64,000 bases of DNA. It comes from Acanthochromis polyacanthus (Eukaryota > Chordata > Actinopteri > Pomacentridae). Below, in pieces: positions 1 to 44,465 of this stretch. Positions within the stretch are counted from its first letter, which is position 1; each line of letters begins with the position of its first letter. The stretch is from positions 24,762,347 to 24,826,346 of the forward strand of contig NC_067134.1 of the NCBI RefSeq assembly GCF_021347895.1, read 5' to 3'. A program made the position numbers and the translations under genes. The notes under the pieces are model-generated. The model saw only the letters and a program-made list of their open reading frames with translations. It was not told the origin of the DNA and ran no database searches.

Positions 1-380
1 AAAAAGGAGACACAAAATGTGGAGCAAGTCATGTGATCTGGAATTAACACACTTCCTTTAGATATGATTTTGTAATGGGTAACTTAGTTGAAAGTGATTT
101 CTTGGACACAGACAAAATTAATTATTTTCCATATAAAAAACTGATATATCGCCAAAAAACAAATATTTGTCAGAATTATCTCAACTTAATACAAAGAACA
201 CAAAACAATTGTTACATAAGCTAATTTTATTACTGTTTAGCTAATTAGGTGGTTGTTATTAAATTGGGACGGTAATTTAGTTAACATTTTTAGTGATAGC
301 CAGTCATTTTTTTTATTATTAACTGATTGTTTCCGTAATAAATAATTATGAAATTTGTAACTGCATAATAAATGATCTAA
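1..380. repeat. Dispersed repeat copy A at the left edge
   Basis: ATGTGGAGCAAGTCATGTGA, TCTGGAATTAACACACTTCC and later GCCAGTCATTTTTTTTATTA with TAATAAATAATTATG recur in the same order and orientation at 40881-41060. Copy A contains about 200 bp between the shared blocks that copy B lacks. No coding potential; transposon class unknown. Confidence 0.75.
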
Positions 381-745
381 ATTTGCCCCAAAAATTTGGT
401 GTGTCACTACGAAAGTTTTTCAGTGCTCCCCCATGAAACCATTTTTTGGTTGCGTCCCTGGAAAGAAATTAAACGGTCGTGCATGTGAGTAAAGAAAAAA
501 TATAACGGCAAAACGTCGTGTGCATTAAGAAGATAACGTGCGTGCGTGCGTGTATGTGTGTGTGTGCGCGCTAATCCGTGGTCAGGTGATCCGGCTCTGA
601 GCAGCTGTGCAGCCTCGGTATCTCTCTCCATCAGACAACGGGAGTCACCGGCGCCGAGAACACGCTCCGTCTTTTTTTCTCGCCAAACGTTCGCAACCGT
701 TCGTCGAAAACGCTGCCCTCCGGAGCGTCGTGTCAGCGGAACGAC
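380..745 (+). promoter_or_regulatory. Probable app 5'UTR and core promoter region
   Basis: The stretch just before the app start is richer in G+C and CpG (about 590-745) than the AT-rich sequence on both sides. No TATA box at a sensible distance was seen, which fits the TATA-less GC-type promoter known for mammalian APP. The transcription start cannot be placed. A short alternating purine-pyrimidine GTGTGCGTGC-like run lies at about 539-571. Confidence 0.5.
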
Positions 746-34657
<33,912 letters not shown>

Positions 34658-34676
34658 GGAGAATGTCACACGTACA

Positions 34677-34677
<1 letters not shown>

Positions 34678-34710
<33 letters not shown>
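34678..34710. repeat. (CA)n microsatellite in the app 3'UTR
   Basis: About 16 CA units beginning 21 nt after the app stop codon. Confidence 0.95.
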
Positions 34711-34720
<10 letters not shown>

Positions 34721-36962
34721 ACAAAAACATCTCCTCCCACACATCACACACCTTCCCTCCCCCTGTCCTCCCCCTTGACTGGTCCCACGTCTCCAAAAGG
34801 CAGTGTGGCTTAGATCACTGAGTGACTGAAACAGTCAGTTACGAGCATACAGTGCGACTGTAGCCGGGGTTTCTTTCATTTCTCCCTGGGCGTACGCTGC
34901 GGCCGAACCAGTTTGCACCAAGTTTGTTCACTTTATTGGAGCCAGACGCCTTTTAATTAAAGAAAGGAGGTTTTATATGTTTCTCCGTCTGGGCCTGCTG
35001 ATGTATGGGGGGGTGAGAAGGCCCCGCCCAGGGCATCGAAACAAACCCGCTCTCTGGGGAAAGAAGCACGTCGTCTCCACACTGATTCAGGGCCAGTGTA
35101 TAGTTGTTTTTTGTTTTTTGTTTTTGGTTTGAGACATTTCAGATTGTGTAGGCAAATCTGACCTCTGATCAGTCGGGTTCGAACCGCGTGCTGACCTGGT
35201 CCTCATTTATAAAACCTGGTTGCATGCAGAATCATTTCAAATCAACACGTAGACCTTCATTTGTTTGGATCTTTGTAATGATTATAGAATGAGATATGTG
35301 CTTTAGTCAAGCAACGTGATTTATTATAAATGAGGCCCAGTGTTTCCCCATCTACTGCTACACTACTGCACTCTCTCTACAGTCTACACTGGAGTATAAG
35401 TGAGCCTCCCCCTCCTCCCCCTCCATCCCTCCCTCCCTCCATCCTCTTTACTTTGCGCATTCTTACGACAGCTGGGCTGTGTTAAGTCACACAAGGCTCT
35501 TAAAGATAACTGGAGATGCTGATGATAATGAATATGTTGATGACGACGACGGTAGTAATTATGTATTCTGAATGAGCTGTTTTTATTTTAGAGTTTTTCT
35601 CTTATCGTTTCCAGTTTTGTTTTTCAAAAAAGAATGAAAATGGAGCAAAAAAAAAAAAAAAAGAGTCAACCGATGTAAAGTCCTTTTTTTAAATTACGTG
35701 TAATGTTACTGAAGTAATGCTGAAGTCTTAGCTGTTCCTATGTAGTGCATGACAACAATGACAACGGGATTCGGAAAAACAACAGAAAAAAAAAATACCC
35801 AAGATCTTGACGCTGCTCTCTTGAGATCCTTTCTCACATATAGATTGTCATTCTAGCAAGATTGTACATTTAGTATCTTCTCGTGATCACGTGACTTCAA
35901 ACAATGATGAAAAATATATATAAATCTAGATCAACGAGCTCTGCTTTGATATCATGTAAAAAATACACATTTAAAAGAGATCTGTGATTTTTGGAATTTA
36001 TGTGTTTTTATTTTCAACCTGCTACTTTCCTGAAGCTACAGGAGGGGCGCCGGCTTCATCTTCGTTTGTATATTATTCTCATTCACCGAAATATATTGTG
36101 TTGAAAATCCTCATGTGTAGGGGCTCTCAGAAATCACTACCATTCTTTTTTTTTCTTGCTTTCAATCCATGTTACTGTGTTCTTTGAAAAAGGCATGCTG
36201 TGAGGGGTGAAGGCCAGGAAGGAAGACGTGAGGAATCCGGCGTGGGGAATGGGTTGGGATTATCTGCGTGTACGTGTTTGTGTCGGTCTGGTGTTTCGTC
36301 CAATTGTAAGCCAACGCCGTCTATTTTTTTCGGGGGGGTTTGTAATCATTTTTGCTTTTCTGCGGATAGACAGGTGGAGTGCGAAGTGGAGGAAGGAGGA
36401 GGAGGAAGGAGGGGAGAGGTAGAGAGGAAATGACTTGCAGTTCCGGATGGATAGCCAGCCAGGCAGGCAGTCTGTATATATAATGGATTTTCACTTCCCT
36501 CTGCACCTCCCTTCCCCTCCCTCCTTCGCCTCCCTTTCCCTTCAGGCATGCCACTCACCTCCCTGCCATCCACTGCACACTTTGACTCCTCGTACAGTCG
36601 ATAGGCGTTCACCATCAAGAGCTGAGGGATCAGATATGAGTCGAGAATCCCCCCCCATTCACCCTCATCCATTCAGCTCATGTTTAAAGTCTGTCACCAT
36701 GAAATACAGTGTGACCTCTCTCACTCTGTTGACACATCTAACGGTGAGGAAATGGCAAGTGAAATGTACATACGGAGGCTGCAGTGGTATTTCAGAGGGT
36801 GCTTATTAGAAGCCCAACAGAGGGCAGTAGAGTAGAAGAGGAAGCCGGATTTTCTTTCTTATCTTATTTCTGTGGGTTATATATTGGTTTTGTTTTCCAC
36901 TGTGTAATATTGTGCAGGCCATTTGCATTGACTGGGAAAACGCTTTCTACACTGTATTCCAT

Positions 36963-36968
36963 AATAAA
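36963..36968 (+). terminator. Probable app polyadenylation signal AATAAA
   Basis: Canonical hexamer followed by a GT/T-rich stretch (36991-37018), the expected downstream element. Confidence 0.75.
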
Positions 36969-36985
36969 GTTTTGAATGTACATAC

Positions 36986-37850
36986 AAAACGTCTGTCTCT
37001 GTGGGTTTGTTTTTACATTAAAGAATCTAAAATGCATCCTCCAGTTTAATAATTCATGTTTATGTATGGTTTTAAATACAAATAGATAATCATAGTGTGA
37101 AAAGAAGCCACCTGGAAGCAGATTTTCATTTCATCTTTGCTTAGTAGGTCAGAGGTCAGACAGTAAACAGCCGAGTGGATCTGACGGGGATTCAGTGAGT
37201 TGCTCAAGGACACGTCAGACGTTCCTGACACAGATAAACCCAGCTTGTCTTGTAAAAGGTATTTTGCACAGAACTGAAGCTAAACTCATTTTTTTGACAC
37301 GTTAACTGTGTTTTCTGCTCCAAGATAATCGTCACAGTTATTCCTCTGAATTCTCCTTCCACAATACTTCATGGATTGGTTGTTTGCAGTTATTGCATCC
37401 ACATTAAATCTTACCCCCTCCATCAATAATTTCAAATTATGCATTTATATCTATTGCATGTTGCTAACTTTGCATCTTCCCTCTCATAGTTTGTGCTTTC
37501 ATGTATTTCTGATCTGTGGTTGACAAAAATAATCTAAAAATTCAAACAGAGTCCATATTTGAACCACAGAATTCTTGACTTTGAATTGTTTATGTAAATG
37601 CAAGATATATCCCCTCAATTATATATTGAGCCAAAAAACTGAAGTGAAGTCTCTGAAAACTGTGCTTCTTTAAAAATAAAGTGGCAAAATAAATAATATA
37701 TGTGCTCCAGTGGTGCGGATAAAAACAGACAGGTTTGTCAGAAAATGACAAAACAACAAATATTTATTTTTCAGTTGAGAAACATTCATCCGCGACCTAA
37801 AGTTTTTTGCCAACCGCCATAAAACTAAAAAAGAAGAAGAAAGAAGAACA
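36986..37850. other. Short app-atp5pf intergenic spacer
   Basis: About 0.9 kb of AT-rich sequence with no coding exon on either strand. Mammals carry GABPA between these two genes; nothing resembling its ETS or pointed domain is here. Confidence 0.75.
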
Positions 37851-37959
37851 TTCATCCGGAGCGACGTGAGGTCAAACCCCGTTTTCGTCACTTCCGCTTT
37901 CCCACAATCCACCGCGGTCCTCTACATTTGGATCCAGTTTTCTGAGTGTCAAACCCAAG
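37851..37959 (+). promoter_or_regulatory. Probable atp5pf promoter and non-coding exon 1
   Basis: A CpG-richer segment with an ETS/GABP-type site CACTTCCGC (37889-37897), then TTTCCCACAATCC, somewhat like a ZNF143-type element. A good donor AAG|GTGAGT lies at 37959/37960. GABP/NRF-2 sites are typical of nuclear genes for ATP synthase subunits. Exon 1 is inferred because the coding sequence begins at a splice acceptor. Confidence 0.6.
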
Positions 37960-39798
37960 GTGAGTTAGGCGTTTGCAAAGAAACGCTGTCAAACATTTAA
38001 CGTCACCCCGTTTATGTTTGCTTTCCATTCTGTTAGATTCACATTAAATTAGCGAATGTAATGTTATGAAGCTGCTGCGCCACAAACGCCGCATAACTAA
38101 TAATGTTTGAAAGCTTCGCGGCGTCTGCTAATGCTATGATAGCATGTTAGCATTAGCGCTCGGTTTGATGAGTGAATGAAGCTAACAGTTAGCTCGCTAG
38201 CCGTAACTGAGAACGGAGCCTAGTTTGCATTGTGTGCTATTTTTGTGATTGTTACCTGTACGTTAACGTTTTCTAAACTTATGTAGCTCTTGGGAAAGTT
38301 GTTGTCAGTTAGCTGGTGTCGGTTTGTTGCCGTCAAAAACAGCGGAAACCAACTAATTGTTGCTAAAACTAGCTAGTTAGCGCTAATGTTGATTGGCTAC
38401 ACCTGTGTAGCAGCGCGTCCTTGTTGGAAGATTAGTAAGCGATGGCGTTCTTTAAATTGTAATTACTTAAAATAATTATGCATGTAGCCTTTATTGGATG
38501 ATATAGTATATGAAAAATATCAACGCAACGTACGAATTGTCTGCTTTTAGACACAGACGTCGCTAAAAATTTTATTTCAATAATATTGTTTTGGAAATGG
38601 TTTAGCCCATTATGCATAATAAATTTAGAGCCGTTAAGCTCGTGAGAAATTCTTGACAACTGACTTAAGACACTCTAATTAAGCGTGGCTTTAAAGCAAT
38701 AGATTTGACCACTTAGTGTAAAGGTCACCTTAAAATTTCGCTGTTTTCAAGTGACACAAAACCACTGATGATATAAGAGCTTAAAGCACTACGTGCCTCA
38801 ATATAACCTGGTTGCTGTTCATATCGCTGTGCTGTTAAAATGTCCTGATAGGCTCCCTCAGTATTCCTTCTTGTAACTTCTTGTTGACAAATCTCAAAAT
38901 TTCATTGAAGGACAGCATATAACAAACACACAAATCAAAAACTTATCTTGTCACTGTGTGTTACTGTATGTAATTAAAATCATACAGATGTGTACATGTC
39001 CCAACATTCTTGAATGTCACGTCCAACAGTCCGTGATGCATAAAAGAAAGACAAATAAAAAGCAAGACTGACAAAGTAAGAAATATGGAAAGCTGTAGCA
39101 TTCAATGGGTTGTTGGAATGCTGACGGATCAATTAGAGCTGAAGCAGACCCTTAAATATCCAATGAACCACATAAATTCTGTTTTGGTTTCTCTGGCAAT
39201 GTAATCCTCTCCGTCATAATATCCACCAACTTCAAGTTTTTCAGGAAGAGTGGGACAGTATTCTACAAGTCAGCATCAACAACTTCAGTAACTGAGTCTC
39301 AGATGTGGCTGGTGTTGTCCCGACTCTTAATCTGGCTGGTTTCATTTCCAATATAGTCGTACTTGATTGTTTTATGACGTCCGTTCTGGAATAGAGATGA
39401 ATAGCAAACACATATTCCCCAGTGTTTAACAGAACAAGTACAATTTAATAAGTCATATACGGCCCATGTAGTTTTCTATTGCATTTAATATCAAGTTATT
39501 TATATCTCATACATATGATACAGATGAGTCACTTTAACCCTATAAAACCCACTGTTGCAGAAGTACATCAGTTTTATTATTTTCTGTTACATATATTTGA
39601 TATTTTTTTCTATATTTACTTTATGTATATATTTTCTTTTTTGTTTTTTGCTCATTTTCTTATATATTTGTGTTTATATATTGTTTTTTGTTTTATTTGA
39701 TTATTTTTTGCTCCACACACACACACATTTTTTGTTTGTTTTTGCTCATTTTTTCTATATCTAACATGGTTAACCTTAATGGCTTTTCCCTCCCTCAG
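37960..39798 (+). other. atp5pf intron 1
   Basis: 1.8 kb from GTGAGT to CCTCAG. T-rich at 39590-39760. No other feature recognised. Confidence 0.65.
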
Positions 39799-39968
39799 AT
39801 GGCACTTCATCGGTTATTCCAGCTGTCCTCCGTTCTGCGCTCCGTCGTGAGCCTGACCCTTCGCAGAAACATCGGCATCTCCGCTGTCGTCTTCAACCGG
39901 GCCAAGGAGCTCGACCCCGTCCAGAAGCTGTTCCTGGACAAGATCCGTGACTACAACACCAAGAGCAA
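39799..39968 (+). CDS. atp5pf: atp5pf exon 2: presequence and first helix
   Basis: 170 nt, 56 codons plus two bases (AA), donor GTCAGT. It carries the presequence and the KELDPVQKLF helix. Confidence 0.94.
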
Positions 39969-42505
39969 GTCAGTAGACACAACACAACTCCTCTCATTTC
40001 ACCGCATGAAATCCTTCAGTGAAAAAGTTGACCTAGCAGGCATGCAGCTTTGTGAAACATTAACCTGAGATGTCCTTGAAAAAGTGGAGAAGCTACTTTG
40101 TGGCTTCCAGCATGCGTCCCGTTTACTAACATTAGGGTGAACATTTAAATGCAGTATTTTTGAGGTGAATATCAAAATATCCAGCCTGACGTAAGGACAC
40201 ATGCTCGGTTGGTTCAGACCACAGCATTTTAAAGAATTTTTCCAGTGAAAACAAACTGCAAATCGCAGCTCCTGTTGAAGTACCCATTCCCGCATGTGCT
40301 TCAACCCCAACTAACCCCCGCCCAAATTGCATTTCCTCCACCCATCACCGTCCCGCTCATGAGTTTTGAACATTATTTGCTGCCTTGGCTCTCTCAGGGC
40401 TTCTGGTGGAATTGTGGATGCAGGTCCTGCTTACCAGAAGAACCTGTCTGAAGAAGTAACCAAACTGCAGAGGCTATATGGAGGAGGAGACCTCGTCAAG
40501 TTCCCCGACTTCAAGTTCACTGGTGAGTTTGGACTCAAGATCTTGCATTGTGTTGTGTGTCTTTGTTCTAGTTGTTCCTAGTTATTATTAATTTAGAAGA
40601 CTGGGTCAATATATAATAGCAGAACTTTTTGTATCATACTTGGCATTTTTGCTGTTTTCAGGCCTAAAATCAACATGGCCACCTATAACCAAACAACACA
40701 TGGCATTTTTACAGATTCTTCTCTCTATATATATACAATTGAGTAAAATTGAAATTTAAAGTTATTTATAAAAGATATTGTAGTAAACCTGTTGACATGT
40801 GATAAATCCACACTTGACTCACACACTACTTCATATTAAATAGCTCAGAAAGCCTTGGAGTCTTCCAGTCTTTTCTTCAGGAGAAAATGACATCATGTGG
40901 AGCAGCTCATGTGATCTGGAATTAACGCACTTCCTTCAGAGGTGTTTTGTAATGGCGATAAAACTGAGACAGAAAATGACATTTTAGTGATGTCCAGTCA
41001 TTTTTTATTAAGTGATTGTTTCCATAATAAATAATGATGGAATTGGTGAAGAAATGATCATAATGAACATAAAAACATTTATTTTTATCCCATGGACTTC
41101 AAAAGTCCGTCAGTTATACAGACCTGATCAAAATCTTAAGACCAGCTGAAAAATTGCTAGAATTTGCCTTTTGCACATTTGGATCTTAATGAGGTTTTAA
41201 GTAGAGCTACAATATGCAAAAGCAAGAAGGGATGTTCCCCTGATTTAAATCCCATAGAGAGCATTTGGGGATGGATAGTAAGGGAAGTTTATAAAAATGG
41301 CCATCAGTTCCAGACAGTTGATGCCCTTCGTGAAGCCATCTTCACCACTTGGAGCAATGTTCCCAAAAGCTTCCTGGAAACACTCGCATCAAGCATGCCC
41401 CAACAAATTTTTGAAGTGATTCACAAGAACGGTGGAGCTACTCATTACTGAGTCCTACTGAGAAATTTTTTGTTCTGGTTTGGAGATTTTTTTTTGTAAT
41501 TTTTTGAGCGATGGTCTTAAACTTTTGATCAGCTGATAAACAGCCTATTTCAGTTTACTTGTTGTTTTCAGTAAATTACTTTTTCAAAGTGCTTTTTGTC
41601 ACACTCCCCCTTCTTGCTTTTGCATATTGTAGCTCTACTTAAAACCTCATTAAGATCCAAATGTGCAAAAGGTAAATTCTAGCAATTTTTCAACTGGTCT
41701 TAAGATTTTATTCAGGTCTGTATATTGACCCGACTAATAAATGTTCTGTGTAGCAGTTGGAATGGATCACATTTACAGCTTAATATTGTATTAATAAATA
41801 TTGTTAGACATAAATGACAAATACAGGATTAATACATTGTTTTTTATGCCAAGAAATGCAGTGTTTATAAATAGTGGTCAGTTGTGCCACAAACGCTCCA
41901 TTATTAATGTGACATTTGTGTACGGAGTCGTAGTTTTCAGTGACCTTTGATGTTCAGAGGAGCTCTTGAAGGACAAACCCACCCAGACTGAATAATATAA
42001 ATGCCTTAAACATGACAGTTTGTATTCAAAACTGTCCTTTATGTCATACAAAGGCCTGTTTTGTTCTCTTTTTTTGAGCTGCAATACTGGAATGACAATT
42101 GGATGTGCTTATTATGCAATAGCTGTTTTTTTTTGTTTTTTTTTTTGCGTGACTCGCCATGATTTATTTATTTTTTGCTTTGGCTGACTTTAATAGCTCC
42201 CCCTCCATAAATATTTATCGTGAAGAGACACACTTTGATTTGGGTCTTTGTCTGTGCCTCTATAAATAGCAGAGACGGTGACACTTATCAAAGAAAGACG
42301 ACGTTTGGTTCAGTGGGCTTGTGACGAGCTGACTGCTGTTTGTTTTTGTAGCTTTTCCAGATGTAACCTCTGATGTTGTATCTCGTCATACAGCTGCAGT
42401 ATTTAAAACATGTGAAAATTCTACTCCTCAACAGCCGTCACTCACAATTCTCTTTTTTTATTGTTTTGTTTTCCAGACCCGAAGCTTGACGACGGAGCCA
42501 AGTGA
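39799..42505 (+). CDS. atp5pf: Mitochondrial ATP synthase coupling factor 6 (subunit F6)
   Basis: A subunit of the peripheral stalk of mitochondrial F1Fo ATP synthase, imported into the matrix. Exons 39799-39968, 40398-40522 and 42477-42505 join to 324 nt, 107 aa plus stop (human 108). The N terminus MALHRLFQLSSVLRSVVSLT with LRRNIG is a cleavable basic presequence (about 1-32). The mature part starts near KELDPVQKLFLDKIRDY, followed by SGGIVDAGPAYQKNL, FPDFKF and DPKL, all matching the family. The ATG directly follows the CCTCAG acceptor, so the 5'UTR is mostly in an upstream exon. The C terminus (DDGAK) is shorter and more diverged than in mammals. Confidence 0.95.
40398..40522 (+). CDS. 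atp5pf: atp5pf exon 3: central stalk-binding region
   Basis: 125 nt after CTCTCAG, completing a Lys codon and reading ASGGIVDAGPAYQKNLSEEV. It ends FKFT before GTGAGT in phase 1. Confidence 0.94.
40881..41060. repeat. Dispersed repeat copy B in atp5pf intron 3
   Basis: Shares the two blocks of copy A (ATGTGGAGCAGCTCATGTGA; TCCAGTCATTTTTTATTA) but with a shorter middle. It ends just before the Tc1-like element. Confidence 0.75.
41117..41722 (+). mobile_element. Tc1-like element with long inverted ends and a transposase fragment
   Basis: Ends TACAGACCTGATCAAAATCT and AGATTTTATTCAGGTCTGTA are inverted, and the inverted match continues for about 100 bp on each side. The interior frame 41230-41451 reads SPDLNPIESIWGWIVREVYK and then PKSFLETLASSMPQQIFEVI, the C-terminal DDE region of Tc1/mariner transposases. 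The N-terminal two thirds is gone, so the copy is an internal-deletion derivative. Confidence 0.9.
42477..42505 (+). CDS. atp5pf: atp5pf exon 4: C terminus
   Basis: 29 coding nt after TTCCAG: DPKLDDGAK then TGA. A poly(A) signal AATAAA follows at 42555. Confidence 0.93.
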
Positions 42506-42554
42506 AAGATGTCCATGTTGTATATCTCCTACATGTCACAAATATGTTGTATTT

Positions 42555-42560
42555 AATAAA
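42555..42560 (+). terminator. atp5pf polyadenylation signal AATAAA
   Basis: 50 nt after the stop codon. A second AATAAA-like signal occurs at about 42635, so end heterogeneity is possible. Confidence 0.75.
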
Positions 42561-42770
42561 AAAAGATAGTGGATTGAATAACAACGCACTGGTTGTCCTT
42601 TAAACCACACCGTCTCTCTACTGTACAATGACTAAATAAAACCACATGTGCTGCCTTTTCATGTCCTGCTTATAAAAATAAAAGAGACGAGAGTCAAATT
42701 AAAGGAAAAGCCGATGTGTCTCAGTGAGGTGTTTTTGGAACGACTTCAGCGCTTCTTGGCAGGTTTCCTT

Positions 42771-43135
42771 TACTCTCCTGTTGTCCTCATTTACAGACAC
42801 CAAAAAATGTTGTTTCCTTGTCTGAAAAAAAATCCAAAAATTCAGCAAAAAAAATCTCCAGAGTTCCCTTCAAAGAAAATCTCCCAAATTTGGTAAGAAA
42901 ATTATTGTAAATATTTTCAAGAAATTGGTAAAAAAAAATCTTCCCCCCCAAAAAACTAAAGATATCTAAAGTGATATATGTATCAGTAAAACTTCTATTT
43001 TCTTTAAGAACATTAACAAAAAATGATTGCTTTTTGTGAATGTGGCCATCAGAGGTTTCACTGTGAAAATATTTTGTTCCCCACATTTTTTAACTTTAAA
43101 ACGGGTCAATTTTGACCCGCAGGACGACACGAGGG
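42771..43135. mobile_element. MITE copy 1 (piggyBac-like ends)
   Basis: Begins CTCTCCTGTTGTCCTCATTT, ends GACGACACGAGGGT, and is the reverse-complement relative of 59776-60322. It includes CCAAAAAATGTTGTTTCCTTG and GGGTCAATTTTGACCCGCAG, the latter a small palindrome. No coding capacity. Confidence 0.75.
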
Positions 43136-44465
43136 TGAAGTTTTTGGAACTCTGCTGAAAGGATAAACGCCATTTTTCCAAAAGCTATTTACTAATTTGC
43201 AGTTTTGATGAAGAGTGATGTCTGACATTCCTCTCATAGGTTAAAATCTGGCCTCGAGTTCACGTTATTTTAATCAAATCATTCCTGTTCTTGTCATCCT
43301 TTAAGAGGCAACCAGCATCAAACTAAAATTTGTTGCTTTGCAATGATTTAAACTGCCACAAAAACGCCCCCAACAGTACAATAGAGCCACCAGGTCCAGA
43401 GATTTTCCTTTAATTTGTCATCCATCTGTACGTTGTCAACTAACTTATCAAATATTGTGAATAATTAATAATCCGAGGCTCTGAGCTCTAGGAAATCATG
43501 ACCTATTCCAAGGTAATTGTCAAAAAATTGTCCGCCGTTGTAGGCGTTTGATCCAACCCCTTATATATCTTACAGATTTGGTTTAATTTAGAGCTCAAGC
43601 ATTTATATCATCCATTAGTCGAACAAAATAAAGTTGCAATAATTGAGCATTTTTCAAGCAAAAATGATCCAAGAGGTTTTCGTTATTGGTCATACGTATG
43701 TTGCATTTCCCGTCTAATTTCTGACATTTTGCAGCAGGACATGTGGTGAACCGTGCAGACTTACTTAATTTAAATGTGGAGATCTGAAACTCGCTGATGA
43801 TAAATTACAGCGAGCCAAGTGTTGCTCGACCTAGATGGAAATTGGCTGTCACTCTGCGTTGGTCTTGAGAGTGCTGTGTTATGACAAGGTCAGAGATGCA
43901 TTTAAGCTTCTTCTAGGATGAATATTTGAAACCCCAAAATAGCATCAGAACGGCTAAGTTTCCATCTGACCTGGTGCCTAAATTTTTTAGAGATTGTGCA
44001 GCCGAGCTTTGAAACGGGTCAGAAAACGTCCCAAGATTTGGTCTCGAAGCTGCATCCAGAACAGAGACGCATGTAAAAATCCAAATTTTACTGCATATTT
44101 GGAGCTTGCCAGAAGATCTAACCTGTGTCTAAAGCTGCATGCCTGCTTGGAAGAACTGCACTTGAAAGATTAATGTATATTCCTGCTTGCTGAGCCGCTG
44201 CACTTCAGCATTTCCCTCTGGGGGAATACTGAAGAGGCGGTATGTGATGAGAAGATGCATTCAGTGTCAGGCAGCGGGCCACAAACACAACCAGGGAAGT
44301 AGATTTAGTCGTACACTTGATTAGACTCACATGTTCTCGACACTATAAGAGGGAGTGTTAATTATTGCTGCAATTGTAGAGGTGGAAGAAACATTTGATA
44401 TTTTTCTCAAGTTAAAGTAGCAAGAAATACATTTAATGTGCCATGCTGTGAGAGACAGAATCACA
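43136..44465. other. Intergenic sequence between two mobile elements
   Basis: 1.3 kb; no gene, RNA gene or recognisable repeat seen on either strand. Confidence 0.6.

Larger units (their letters stand above)
34658..36985 (+). other. app 3'UTR
   Basis: From the stop to just past AATAAA at 36963-36968, the only well-placed signal before the next gene. It starts with a (CA)n tract at 34678-34710, has poly-A at 35648-35662 and T-rich and GA/CT-rich stretches. The length of about 2.3 kb is inferred; earlier alternative poly(A) sites are possible. Confidence 0.75.
40523..42476 (+). other. atp5pf intron 3 with two mobile-element remnants
   Basis: 1.95 kb; contains a dispersed repeat copy (40881-41060) and a Tc1-like element (41117-41722). 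The rest is AT-rich and unremarkable. Confidence 0.8.
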
